The position numbers and the translations under genes are program-made. A stretch of DNA of 64,000 nt, taken from Gnetum montanum. Lineage: Eukaryota > Streptophyta > Gnetopsida > Gnetales > Gnetaceae. Shown here piece by piece: positions 47,036 through 58,744 of this stretch. Where the stretch lies: assembly GCA_015680685.1 (NCBI GenBank), contig MNCI01022067.1, positions 113,077-177,076 of the forward strand. Reading direction: 5' to 3'. The notes beneath the pieces are model-generated. The model did not search any database. It was not told the DNA's origin and worked only from the letters and a program-made list of their open reading frames with translations. Within the stretch, counting starts at the first letter, position 1. Each line of letters starts with the position of its first letter.

Positions 47036-47480
47036 GGATGGATTTAGACCGCAATTCCTTGATCACAGTAATTCTTGGGAGGATCTGCAAACCTCTGATG
47101 CTTTATGAGATTACAGTCCGGGATTCTAGTGTATATCCTGGTCTGTGCTGGACCTATATTTGGACAAATGGCCTATACTTGGCAACCCCTAATTCTTGAA
47201 CGGGCCAACTGGCTTAGGAGTTAGGAATGAGGCCTACATTTGGGAGTAGCTGATTGTTGACGGTTATAACTGGGTTAGAAATATCCGGCATGTCATAATG
47301 TTTACACTGTCACAGGCCAGTGCTAAGAATTAACCCTGCAACGACCGTTTCAAAGCCGTCATTTTTGTTCTTGTTGCTAATTTTCCCGCATTGCAGTTGT
47401 CCGTGAAAATTGCTTCGTGAATTGTAAACGTCATTTTAACAAAACGTCGTGATGTTTTTTAAATATTGCAGACTGTGTTC
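47036..47480 (-). promoter_or_regulatory. Upstream region of the allene oxide cyclase gene
   Basis: This region lies directly upstream of the start codon. No strong TATA box is visible; GGATATACAC about 95 bases before the ATG is the nearest candidate. Three TGACG/CGTCA words at 47258-47262, 47357-47361 and 47429-47433 match the as-1-type element often linked to jasmonate response. The match is short and could be chance. Confidence 0.4.
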
Positions 47481-48353
47481 AGTGGGTGGGGCTACTTATC
47501 TCTGATATTTCGAACGTTGCAAACGTGATAGAGATGCAGCCTGCAAGATTATTTGACCTTTCGGGGATACCTTTCTGTAGATGGGCTGTGCTGTCGTTTG
47601 TCGTAAGCACAGTACACCGCCCTAAAATTGAAAAGGAAGGTGCCAGGATGATGTTGAACTCTGTACTCAAATCTTATTTGGATTTTTCTGAACTTTTGCT
47701 TATGACAAGGAATTCGTTGATTTTCAGGCTTTTCTGGACATTTCTCTGGCGTTAAACGTTTGTGAAATAGTTATTATAAGGTTGTGCCGCAAGGGTTGGT
47801 GATTGTATTATACGAAAAACTCGTTCAGACATGTTTAAATAATGGGCAATCTCATTTGAAATTGCAATCTCCTCATTGAAAATCGCAAACTTCATGAAGT
47901 TTTAAAAAGCAATGGATCTCATCATGATGGTGACGAGCAACGGTAAATGCCAAAGATTAAAAAAAGGTTTTTGTTAAGAGGTGTAGAGCAACATCATGGT
48001 ATTAAAGCATAAACCAACCAACCCGGCTTAATGAACTGCCTCAGCTTTTTAATATGTGATGTTTTTTATTTTAATTGATAAACCAATGTATTAAGTACTT
48101 GCATGGAGCCAGTTGGCACCTATGAAATATCATCATCATCTTTTTATCCTTGATGGGTGTGGTTACAGAAGTTCTCTTTGTCTGTACTGCAAAACTACAT
48201 CCCTATCAATTTGCAATGTCTTTGGAGTTTCTTCATTCTCTTCTCTTATGTTACTTTTTTATTCTTTTCATCACGCTTTTCATTATTCTTTTCATCACAT
48301 TTTTCATAGAGGGAAATGGTGAAAAAGAACTCGTGTAGTGTATCTATATTGTT
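47481..48353. other. Intergenic sequence, no gene supported
   Basis: Both strands are open around 47479-47755 for 63 to 89 codons, with protein-like base composition, but neither frame is recognised and both lack an intron-exon context. From about 47780 the sequence becomes AT-rich. A short decayed exon or element cannot be excluded. Confidence 0.4.
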
Positions 48354-48594
48354 GTGACAAGGCTAAAATGATGATGATTTTTTTTTTTCTTTCCTTTTCA
48401 AAGTGATTTTCTTATAATAGCAATTTGACAACCTTTTGTATTCCTTTTCAAAGTGGTTTTCTTTCCTGTAGTAGTGACAAGGCTATGATGATGATGATGA
48501 TAATTTTTTTTTCTTTTAAAAGAGTGTTTTTCTTATAATAGCAATTTGAAAACCTTTTGTATTCTTTTCCAAAGTGGTTTTCTTTCCTATAGTA
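48354..48594. repeat. 120-bp tandem duplication next to element B
   Basis: Copies at 48354-48473 and 48474-48594 both start GTGACAAGGCTA and pass through GATGATGAT and a poly-T run. Both contain TTCTTATAATAGCAATTTGA and end TTTCTTTCCTRTAGTA. They differ mainly in the triplet and poly-T lengths. Confidence 0.9.
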
Positions 48595-48633
48595 GTGATG
48601 TGGAAGTTTTTTTTATCATATGCTCATTATAAT

Positions 48634-48840
48634 TGATAGAGTGGTGACTCTAGCAGTTATTCTAATTATTAGAGTGGTTACTCTAGCAGTTATTCTACTT
48701 ATTAGAGTGGTTACTCTAGCAGTTACTCTAATTATTAGAGTGGTTTCTCTAGCAGTTATTCTAATTATTAGAGTGGTTACTCTAGCAGTTATTCTAATTA
48801 TTATAGTGGTTACTCTAGCAGTTACTCTAATTATTAGGGT
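48634..48840 (+). repeat. 33-bp tandem array in U3 of element B
   Basis: Six full units of 33 bases contain AGAGTGGTTACTCT, a perfect 5+5 inverted repeat, then AGCAGTTATTCTAATTATT. Because 33 is divisible by three and no unit contains a stop in some frames, both strands show long open frames here; these are artefacts. The 3' LTR has a shorter, irregular version (57615-57835). Confidence 0.95.
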
Positions 48841-49141
48841 AGTTGCTCCCAAGTCTATAAATACAATGCCTAGGCGCACAATTGGAAGAAGTCTTTTAGC
48901 AAAAAAGTAGCGAAACTCTTGTAGTCTGTTTGAAAGTTAGAGTATTTTCCAAGTGCTCACAGCAAGAGGTATAAGTGTGGATGGATCTTTATTCGAGCAT
49001 TGTGTACCTGAGCACACCTTGTGTACGGCAATAAAAATGAGCTCTTTGATTCATCCTTGCAACACTTGAGATTTGTTTTCTTACACATTTCTTTTATTTT
49101 ATTTTCTTATGCATTTATTTTATTTTATGCACTTTACATTT
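48634..49141 (+). repeat. 5' LTR of element B, cut by the assembly gap
   Basis: It contains the 33-bp repeat array, a TATAAATA box at 48856-48863 and the polyadenylation-type GCAATAAAAATGAGC near 49028. It is homologous to 57615-58136 with roughly 8% difference by eye. The remaining 475 bases of the LTR, judged from the 3' copy, are in the gap. Confidence 0.9.
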
Positions 49142-49366
49142 NNNNNNNNNNNNNNNNNNNNNNNNNNNNNNNNNNNNNNNNNNNNNNNNNNNNNNNNNNN
49201 NNNNNNNNNNNNNNNNNNNNNNNNNNNNNNNNNNNNNNNNNNNNNNNNNNNNNNNNNNNNNNNNNNNNNNNNNNNNNNNNNNNNNNNNNNNNNNNNNNNN
49301 NNNNNNNNNNNNNNNNNNNNNNNNNNNNNNNNNNNNNNNNNNNNNNNNNNNNNNNNNNNNNNNNNN
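49142..49366. other. Assembly gap (225 N)
   Basis: Comparison with the 3' LTR and with element C indicates that the gap replaces about 475 bases of LTR, the primer site and about 75 bases of leader, so the true gap is probably near 550 bases. Confidence 0.9.
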
Positions 49367-49439
49367 TTGTTGGAACAAACCCTTAGGGTTGGTTGAGAAA
49401 ATAATAAACAAGAATACATTGCACACTAAACAGACAAAT

Positions 49440-51900
49440 ATGTCTCCTTCTTTGTATGAAAGCACCTCACTGCCTAGGTCTGAAATAGGAAACAATTGGT
49501 AGGAAACAGTCGGTAGCGTAATACACATGATGTTGATCTACCAGTCCCTCAACAAGTTTGAGTGGTATATATTCATCTCGATAAGTATATACCAAACTTC
49601 ACCTTTATCCTCCATCAAGACAAACAACTGCATTGGCGAGACTTAGAAGGTAACATAGTGTTACCTCCCAATCATTCAGTCTCAAGCATGCTTCTTCATG
49701 CTCTCACACGAATTGGCATGCTGCACTTACATGCAAAATACGTTGTGCAAGACCATGACTCAAGAAAATATCGTTTCACAGAGGCACAACATCAAAGGAA
49801 CTTGCAACAGGAGAGACATCATAAGTCTTCAAAGGGTAAGTGGTCCCAAGATGCCCTACATGTCTTAAGCAAAAATGAGGGTGGTGAACCTACCTCAAGC
49901 AGTCGACCACACAACGATGTTCCTCCCCTTGACTTTGGCCAAGGGGTTGTGTATCAGAACCTTCATTCCACTATTCATAACCCAGGTTCTGATACCCATG
50001 GGCACAAAGGGTCCGAAAAAGGGACACAAACTCATGATAAAGGTGGACATTTTGATCACAATTGTGATTGGGGCTAAGACCACAAAAGAGAAGGTAGCAA
50101 ACACTGTCATGGTGACGGTTCTCCTTTTTCTTCACCTTCATCATCTACTTCACCCTCTCCTTCAATATCCGGACGTGGTCATAAAGAAAAAGATCATGGG
50201 GATAAAGGTAGGAAAAGTGGAAGTCATAAATGAAACAGCCAGAAAAGGGGACGAGAGCACTCTAGAGAGTCACAACATAGAAGAAGGGAGAGTAGGGAAC
50301 AACGTAGGCATCATAGATGCCATGGACAAGATGATCACAATGAACCTCTACTCACTACTCGAAGTATGTTAGACATAACTGAGGCTGTTAGAATTCCAAC
50401 AAGGCACCAGAAAGATAGTAGGATCAAGAGATTAGATATGAACAACATCCCACGATTTGAAGGGGGATACAACGCTGATCCTTAGAATCATTTACAAGAA
50501 TTCCATGATGTGTGTGCCTTACAAAACATAAAGAACGAATGGCAAAAACTTAAGCTGTTCCCACAGACATTAGTTAAAAAAGCGAAAAGCTGGTACTGGT
50601 CTTTAGAACTGAAATCTATTTGTAGGTGGAGTACTATGTTAGAACTATTTAATGACAAATACAAAACATACTCTCAAGTGTCTAACTTGCAAAACTAAAT
50701 CCAAGGTTGGAAACAAGGAGGACATGAACCCTTGGATGCTGCCATGGGCTAATACTATGCATTGTTACATCGTTGTCCTGGCCATGGTTATTTGCAAAGG
50801 GATCAACTGCGCCATCTCATGGATGGGCTTAGGCATGAAACGAGAAGAGCCCTTGGACTTATGCCCAAGGGAGACTATCCGAGCTTAGGTTCCATCAAAT
50901 TTAAAGACTATTGGAGCAAGTTTCTAAGGAAGAAGATGAGCTATGGAAGAGAGAAAGTGTGGAAGAGTATAATCAAGATCCTTTCCTTCGGAAGAGGGGA
51001 GTAAGATTTTGTGAGGATGAAGAAGATTCACCACTCAAAGATATGGTGAATAGAAAAATTTTTCTTATCCAAAAGATGACATCAAAAGTTTTGGCAAAGG
51101 TAGACCAAATGTGGGATTCCCTAGACAATAGATTTCAAATTGATCTTAAAATAGTAGAGGAGTCTAGAGAGCAAGGTAGTGAGAAAAGAAAAAAGAAAGA
51201 GGTTGAACATGCAAATAGCAAGGGTAATGGCAAAGTTTCCATCATTAAAGAGGTTGTGGATTCGGAAATAAACAATGATAGTGGATGTGAGATATGTCAA
51301 TATGACCATCCTAAGGGATGTTGCCCTGTAATCTCACATCTACAAGAGTCTAGAGTGTATGCACTCAACCCACAATTAAACAAAAGGAAAACACCCCAAA
51401 GGTTACCATATCCTCAAGGTAACCCAAGGTAGTTCCACCAACCCTTAACATATTATCCTAGTGGAACTCCACCAAAATCGATTAAGCAATATCAATAGTG
51501 GCAGCATCCACAATCATGGGGAATGCCACCGCCAAGGCAATAGTATCCTTATCGGTAACCTTTGGGGTGTTTTCCTTTTGTTTACTCTATTGGTCACGTC
51601 ACTCCTCAACCTCACTACCAAGCCCGCGAGTATTATGGGACTCCCTCTTCTAGAGGCGATATTCCGCAAGCATATCATCTTTCTCATCTAGCTACATCTC
51701 TTCAACCAATAGCTCCACTACCACCTACTCCCGCGATGCAAGGTGAAATCCCTACCTAGCCGCAGCAACGTAATGCCACAAGGGCTGTTAACTCTCAACC
51801 TACTGTTGGTTCCAAAAACCACATGAAGAAAAGACCTTTCTTTAGAACCAACAAACAAACTGAGCCCTTACAATCACAAGCGGTTGATTCCTTAGTGCCT
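49440..51900 (+). pseudogene. Element B gag
   Basis: The start at 49440 (MSPSLYESTSLPRSE) is in the same place as in element C. An open stretch of 171 codons at 49562-50077 carries the N-terminal domain (YIPNFTFILHQD, LPPNHSVSSMLLHALTRIG) and the beginning of a His/Asp-rich linker (HGHKGSEKGTQTHDKGGHFD). The linker continues past a TAA with Ser-rich sequence to 50220. The capsid domain (about 50440-50910) shows SICRWSTMLELF and LHRCPGHGYLQRDQLRHLMD. A 173-codon stretch at 50911-51432 holds the zinc knuckle CEICQYDHPKGCC (51286-51324; CX2CX3HX3C). A Pro-rich tail ends near 51800. Stops such as TAG for CAG break it. Confidence 0.8.
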
Positions 51901-52061
51901 TAGTATCAATCAAAACCTCGGGGCCTCCTTCAACCCAATCACCGCACTCAATGCATACAATCATGCTAACACATGTTGTCACCGATTAGATCAAATTTGG
52001 ACACCTTCTCAAGAAATTCTCTGATCCTGGAAGTCCTCTAATATAGTTACAAATCTCTGGA

Positions 52062-55000
52062 AATGCGTTGTGTAAGGCTCTTTTGGATTCAAGTTCCAGT
52101 GTCAACTTGATTTCTCAAAAAATGTACAAGGCTTGGAGCCTACCTCCATTGAAAAAAGAGCAACATTCATCTAGAGTTGGTCGACCAGTCCATCACTGTC
52201 CCATTGGAACTGGTGGAAGACATTGTTACCACTATTTGTGGGTGGTCGTACCCAGTTGACTTCCTAGTGATTCAGGTAAACAACAGTAAGGGGGACTTCC
52301 CAATCATAATGGGGAGAGCATGGCTAAGCACCATCGACACATGCCTAGGAATCTGCAATCTTTCCCTAGAAATATCAAAGGAAAATACATTTGGAAAGAT
52401 CGAGAAGAAGAAAGTTCCATGCATCGCATATAGTGACACAAGGTTTAATTGTGTGCAGCAGTCATGGTTTGTGCAAATTTTAGCATTACCTGCATGTAAT
52501 TAGTGTGCACAAGTGATTAACATACAAAGATGCCTATATGCAGCAGCCACATGACAGGAAAACACCCAGTGGCTGACAACTGATCAAGAAAGTAGTTCAC
52601 TCATATGCATGGAACCAACTAAGGGTTTGACTTGTGCTTACATCGATAGCATAGATGTATTAGTGCAAGTCCACCGCCAACTTCCAAGTCTTAACCTTAA
52701 AAATATCAATTGGAGGAAGTTGGAAATCCCTAAGAAATTTAAGCACGAGCCCCTCAAGCTGAAACCATTGCCCACCGATATGGAATACACGTTCCTTAAA
52801 AACGGAAAATCAGTAATTATCAATGCTAAGCTTGCTCCTCAACAAAAAGAAGAACTGCTGAAAGTAATAAATAAATGGTCAGAAGCCTTCACTTGGTCAT
52901 ATCTCGAATTAACTGGAATAGATCCTAGGATATGCCAACATAGAATTTACACTAACCCCTCCATGAAGCCTTGAAGACAACCGCAGAGGCAATTGAACCC
53001 TAAGCTAAAGTAAATAGTTAAGGAAGAAATTGAACAGCTTCTCAAGGCTGGGTTCATATACCCCATTACTGATAGCGAATGGGTTAGCCCCCTAATTATT
53101 GTGCCTAAAAAGGGAGGCAAATGGAGGATGTGCATAGATTTCAGGCTACTAAATATGGCAACATTCAAAGATCACTTTCCATTATCATTTGTTGACCAAT
53201 TCTTAGACACCATCGCAGGGCATTGCTATTATAGTTTTCTGGATGGATATAGTGGATAGAACCAAATACAAATAGTCCCAGAAGACCAAGCCAAGACTAT
53301 GTTCACCAATCCTTGGGGAATGTTTACATACAAACAGATGTCGTTTGGCTTATGCAATGCCTCTGCAACATTTCAACGACTAGTTCTAAGCATATTCCAA
53401 CAGCAGATAAGGAATGGCATGGAGGTCTTTATGGACGACTTCTCCACTTATGGAGCAAACTTTGATTAAGCCTTGGACCGGTTGGAGCAAGTGTTAAAAA
53501 GATGTGTAGAAACCAATTTGAGGCTTAATTGGCAAAAAAGCCATTTGATGGTCCAAGAAGGTGTAGTACTAGGGCACAAAATCTCACACACAAGGATAGA
53601 GGTAGACCCCAAGAAAATCAAAATTATCCAAGGAATTACCCATCAACTAGAAACTATCAAAGGTATTCAATCATTCCTTGGACATATTGGCTACTATAGA
53701 AGATTTATTAAGAACTTTTCAAAGGTTGCCAAACCATTAGTGGAATTAATGAAAAAGGAATGCAAATTAGCTTTCCAAACTCTGAAACAAAAGCTAGTAG
53801 AAACACCCATTCTACAAGCTCTTGACTAGTCCAAACCATTCCATATCATGTTTGACATGTCCAACTATGCTTTAGGAGCCATACTTACATAGTTAGATGA
53901 CCAGAAGCATCCTTATTACATCTACTATGCAAGTAGAAGTATCCTTGGTGCACAACTTAACTACACTACCACAGAGAAAGAATTAATGGCTGTAGTGTTT
54001 GCACTAGAAACGTTTAGACACTATGTATTGGGATATAAAGTATATATACATACAGATCATAGTGCAATCCGGTTCGTCATGAATAAGCCAATGGTAAGCC
54101 CTTATATCATACAATGACTTGTAATCTTACAAGAGTTCGATTTAACAATGATCAATCGCAAGGGCACCAAGAATGTAGTTGTTGATCATTTATCTCAGTT
54201 GCAATGGGATAATAAAGAGGATGAGTATCCAATTTCTGATCATTTTCTTAATGAATTCCTCTTTGTTGGTGTAGTGAATAATCAATCACCCACGGAGACA
54301 AACTAGTATAGTAGCATTCTTACCTATCTCCTCACCCAACAAACACCACAAGAGTTAAACCTTAAGAAGAAACAATAGTTTCTTCACTGAGCCAAGTACT
54401 TTATGGAGATCAATGAGTGACTTTACAAAGTGTGTCCCGATGGCTTGGTTTGATGGTGTGTTCCCGATATAGATCAATTGCGAGTTCTCCAAGACGCTCA
54501 TGAGGGTCCTTGTGGGGGTCATTACGTTAGGAGATGAACGACCATCAAGATCCTGCTTGCAGAATATTATTGGCCTACATTATTTTAGGATGCCCATCAT
54601 TTCGTCCAATCTTTTGAGCACTGTCAACGTGATGGGGGAATGACTGCTAGAATGGAAGGTCCGCAAAAATGAATTCAACTGTTAGAACCCTTCAACATTT
54701 GGGAAATCAATTTTATGGGGCCAATTACACCAATGTCCAATGGAAAAGCTTATATTATTGTTTCCATTGATTACCTAACAAAATGATCCAAAGCAGCTAC
54801 TGTTAAAGATTGTACATCATCTACAGTTGCATGATTTTTTCAACAACAAATCATAAACAAGTTTGGTATGCTGCATGCACTTATTTTAGACAATGATACA
54901 CACTTCACATGTGCAACTTTTTGGAAATTAATGCAACACTTAGGGGTGAGCATAAATTGACTACACCATACCACCCCCAAGCGAATGGTTAAGCAAAAGT

Positions 55001-55586
55001 CACCAACAGGGAGATTACAAAGATATTGACAAGAACCATTAGCAAGTTTAGGCAATACTGGAGCACTAAACTGAACGATGCTCTTTGGGCATACTACTCT
55101 ACATGGAAACTCCCTACAAGCTACTCTCCCTATGAGTTAGTGTACGGTAAATTACCAACACTTCCTATTCAAACTGAGCTTCGTACACTATCCACGACAT
55201 GTGACCTCAACCTTGACCTTGATCTAGCACAGAAACAATGGTTAGTAATCCTTAACTTTCTAGATGAAAATCGATTAGCTTCCTTGTCATCTAGGGAATT
55301 GCACAAGGCCTTCAATAAACAATGTCATGACCTAAGAATTAGGAAAGTTAAATATCAGCTAGGAGATAAGGTTCTCTACTGGAATCCCACACATGTGCCA
55401 CAACATACTAAATTTCAAACACTATGGGAAGGACCTTATATTATTTATGCAACTTTTCCTTTAGGGGCCATGACAATATACAAACTTGAGAGCCCGAATA
55501 AGAAACTTTTGGTCAACATGCAACAAACCAAACCTTTCCAGGAGCTTAGGATAGCCAGTACACATGCTACCTCTCTTAATGGATAA
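52062..55586 (+). pseudogene. Element B pol: protease, reverse transcriptase, RNase H, integrase
   Basis: Protease: ALLDSSSSVNL at 52074, then after a shift PLELVEDIVTTICGW and FPIIMGRAWLSTIDT. Reverse transcriptase: VPKKGGKWRMCIDF near 53100, FLDGYSG near 53240 and FMDDFSTYG at 53428. The open frame 53473-53829 is MDRLEQVLKRCVETNLRLNW to FLGHIGYYRRFIKNFSK. RNase H: TTEKELMAVVFALETFRHYV near 53980 and HTDHSAIRF near 54050. Integrase: zinc finger near 54500-54620; the first catalytic Asp is replaced by Asn (EINFMG, 54705); the second is kept (LDNDTHF) and Glu is kept (NREITKIL). The C-terminal stretch is open for 186 codons at 55026-55586 and ends without a chromodomain. This supports the Athila/Tat group rather than chromoviruses. 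Confidence 0.88.
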
Positions 55587-57514
55587 CCCTACTCACTATT
55601 TCGAATCTCCTCCTTCCAATTTAGTCATGGGGGATATGGCCACCTATGCTAACCATTCTAGGCCCCTAGTTCTTTTTGAATTTTTGTTTTACACATTTTT
55701 GTTTTACACATTTTTTGTTTTACACATTCTTTCAAATTTTCTTATTTTTGTTTTACACCATCGTTCATATTTTTACTGTTTCTTTGTTTGCTTGATTTAC
55801 TTTTATTCATCATCTAATAAGTGCTCATGATGGTGGATTGAATTATATCATATTGATTACTAATGTTTGATTTTTACCTTTGAATTATGATGCTGATATT
55901 AAGGTATAGTTCTTTTGGTAAAATAGGCAATGAGTCCATGTCGTCCACTCATCCATACAACTCTATGGTCTCCTTTGGCTTGGAACTATACAGTCTCCTT
56001 TTTCTAAGTAAACTTGTTAATGAATTGGTGGCTGGGTATTTTTCAAACCAAGGAAAGACTCAAAGGATGAAAAGGGTGTGACTTCAAGGGGATTCAATGC
56101 ATTGGTGTTGGCTATTCTCTTAGGTGCTTGGATGTTTTTTCTTAGGTTTTCTGCCATTTTGACATTGTTCAAATATCAAGAAGCTGAGTGAATAAAAATA
56201 AGTCTTTGCATGGTGTGGTCTCACGTATAAACATAAAAAAAAGGAGAAAAAGGTGAGGATTCAAAGCACACCCCTTAGACATAATAAAGCAATATGGGCT
56301 ACAAGTGCTACTTATGGCACTGGAAAGACATGTTACTCATGCTTGAAGGTTTCCTCTAACTAAGGCCCTTTCTTGCTTCCTACTTCTCCATCTCACTCTC
56401 CTTGGGATGGTGGTTACTCTTTGTGGAAGCATTCTTGTTACCTCAAGAGGATGGATTGGCCAAGTTTATTGATGCGAGATCACTGAATGTGGTTGGTTTA
56501 AGTCTGGATTTGGGACGAGTTCTACTCAGTTATCTTAACCATGAAATACAAAAGGGGCTTTATACAATCTTGTTCTTGGGATTCCATTCCATTCTCTCCT
56601 CTCCATCTTTCTTTCCATTTTCCACCTCATTGCTGGTTTTATCATTAGTCTATTCTAGGTTGATGCATTGTTTTTCTTTGGTGAATTCTTGTGGGTAAGT
56701 TTTTAACTCTTTCTTCCAAATGACATTCCTAGAGCCTACGAACTCTTTGGTTTGTGGGTTTGTCAGGGCATAAAGGGCATGAGCCTACTTTGGGGAGTAC
56801 CCACTAGCATTTCTTTTTGGTGCAATTGTTAACTTCTTTCCCTTAAACATTTCCTGCAATCAATCATTTCTTGTTTCATCCCCATCCATGGCATCCATTT
56901 TATTGGTGTTGCCGTTGTTATTTTTCCCATCTTTCTTGTTCCTCATATTTTTCCATCTTATAGCTATCGAAGGTTCGCTCTTAGTCGTGGAGGCCCTAGC
57001 ACAAATTTTTCAATTTTTTTCATTTTACTAATTACCTAACCCCTGCACCTTGGGTAGTTTCCAGTGATAAATCTTCAAACCAGTTTCTACCATAATCACA
57101 ACTCAGCCAATGCGCTTCATATTAAGGCAAGGCATGAACTTCATTGTGGATTATCTATCCTTGCTCATTTGTGACTATGTTGTGTGTGCAGATGGCAATC
57201 ATACAAACAATGGACTAGGCTTGGAGGAAGCACCCAGGATGGACCAGAACTAGAGCATTTATGAAAGAAGCAAGTTTGGTGGCATGGCTATGGATAAACA
57301 ACAGAAGGTCCAATCTTGGCATTGGTGGCAACATGCTCCATCTTCTCTCTCTCTCTCTCTCTCTCTTTTTCTCTTCAAACTACCAAGGAAAGGCTTGGAT
57401 GTCATTTATGTATGAGTGTTCACCACAATGGTCATGAACACTAATGTTGTAATATGCTTATTGATCCATTCATTGGGCACGTTGAGTCTGTCATCCTATT
57501 CCACCGTCAATTGT
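55587..57514 (+). other. Post-pol region of element B, with ORF3 start remnant
   Basis: Non-coding blocks are shared with C, E, A and 1: GGGTGTGACTTCAAGGGGAT near 56068, the LERHVTHA-stop box near 56287-56347, and CTTTGGGGAGTACCCACT near 56789. The G-run CTTAGTCGTGGAGGCCC (56982-56998) follows a weak donor AAG/GTTCGC. A 3' splice site GTGTGTGTGCAG/ATGGCAATC is at 57182-57200; its ATG opens only 8 codons before a stop. A run of CT dinucleotides lies at about 57343-57367. No TATA box with repeats is seen here, and ORF3 is deleted. Confidence 0.6.
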
Positions 57515-57614
57515 CAATTAGTCAATAATCCCATACCTTCCCAATATATTTTGTAAAGAACTTGTTTCTCTTCTATTATACTCGAGGACGAGTTTTCATT
57601 CAGTTGTGGGGGTA
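57515..57614 (+). promoter_or_regulatory. Pre-PPT box and polypurine tract of element B
   Basis: TTAGTCAATAATCCCATACC near 57516 and ATTTTGTAAAGAACTTG near 57549 are followed by CATTCAGTTGTGGGGGTA ending at 57614. The position and sequence are shared with elements A, C, D and E. Confidence 0.85.
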
Positions 57615-58610
57615 TGATGAGAGTGGTTACTCTAGCAGTTACTCTAGGAGTTATTCTAATTATTGGAGCAGTTACTCTAGTGGTTACTCTAGCAGTTATT
57701 CTAATTATTAGAGTGGTTACTCTAGTAGTTACTTCTAGCAATTATTCTAATTATTAGAGAGGTTACTCTAGCAGTTATTTTAGCAATTATTCTAATTATT
57801 AGAGTGGTTACTCTAATTATTAGAGTAGTTGCTCCCAAGCATATAAATATAGTACCCAGACACACAATTGGAAGAAGTCTTTTAGTAGAAAAGTAGCGAA
57901 ACTCTTGTAGTCTATTTGAAAGTTAGAGTATTTTCCAAGTGCCCGCAGTAGGAGGTCTAAGTGTGGACAGATCTTTATTTGAGCATTATGTACCTGAGCA
58001 CACCTTATGTACGGCAATAAAGGTGAGCTCTTTGATTCATCCTTGCAGCACTTGAGATTTGTTTTCTTACAAATTTCTTTTATTTTATTTTCTTATGCAT
58101 TTATTTTATTTTATTTTATTTTATGCACTTTACATTTCTGTTATTAGCATAGCAATTCATTTTGATCAATTAAGAAAATCATTAAATTACACAAGCATGA
58201 CCAATTCAAGCATGCGTGTAACGCTTGGTAACCTAGTAACAATTAGCGTTTGGTAATCCTAGCAGTGTTGCACTAGTTCAGGATGTGTACGGCAAGTGGG
58301 AATGGATGCTAATCTTAGGATTAGTTAGAACTTAGTTAATGAGTAGTTAAGTTAAATTAGTCACTTAGTTACCTCTCTTCTTCCCTACTAGCACAGGACA
58401 TAAAAACATAAAAGCTATAAAAATCATATGCCTCAAGCTTGCTTAACCATACAATCATGACATATAGGTAAGCTTGGGAAGATAATGATCAACCAACCCA
58501 TCCTTGTTCCACAAGGGTGAATAAGCACTTAGTCCTTGGAATTCGACTGGATCGTGGATGAAATGCTCGTATTCGTATGGTTGAGCGTAGGGGTACCTCA
58601 CCGCTCATCA
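57615..58610 (+). repeat. 3' LTR of element B
   Basis: 996 bases with an irregular version of the 33-bp repeats in U3, TATAAATA at 57842-57849, GCAATAAAGGTGAGC near 58014, and the clade's conserved 3' end (GTATGGTTGAGCGTAGGGGT then CTCATCA). Confidence 0.93.
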
Positions 58611-58744
58611 ATAATCTTTTAACATCACCAAAGCACAAAAGCATCCAAGAGGCTATTTGATGAGCAAGTGGAGCATCCAAGACTCTACCATACAGGTTAC
58701 AAGTGCTTACATGCACCATATCATAAATCATGGATGGACAATGT

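Larger units (their letters stand above)
48634..58610 (+). mobile_element. Element B: Athila-like retrotransposon with gag and pol
   Basis: LTRs begin TGATAGAGTGGTGACTC at 48634 and TGATGAGAGTGGTTACTC at 57615. The 3' LTR ends CTCATCA at 58610. The 5-bp duplication ATAAT flanks the element (48629-48633 and 58611-58615). Inside are gag, pol with all domains, a post-pol region, a splice-site/ATG remnant of ORF3, the pre-PPT box and a polypurine tract. The 5' LTR end and the primer site fall in the assembly gap 49142-49366. The true length is therefore somewhat more than the 9977 bases counted here. Gene remnants are decayed but pol is the least damaged of its clade in this window. Confidence 0.93.

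Noticed and set aside
47479-47755. Overlapping frames of 63 and 89 codons on opposite strands upstream of the allene oxide cyclase gene
   Set aside because: Neither is recognised, they overlap each other, and no splice or promoter context supports them.
48640-48840. CRISPR-like array
   Set aside because: The units are contiguous tandem copies without unique spacers, in a plant LTR promoter.
48616-48910. Long open frames on both strands coding for Val/Leu/Ile- or Arg/Thr-rich repeats
   Set aside because: They arise from a 33-bp tandem array (divisible by three) in the U3 region of element B; no start context, no homologue frame in the 3' LTR.
52062-55586. Chromovirus (CRM/Tekay) assignment for the gypsy elements
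   Set aside because: No chromodomain follows integrase in B or C; the protease motif, primer site and post-pol region fit the Athila/Tat group.
57343-57367. CT-dinucleotide run as a regulatory element
   Set aside because: Ordinary microsatellite; the similar runs near 32400 and 36740 lie in an unrelated element (X).
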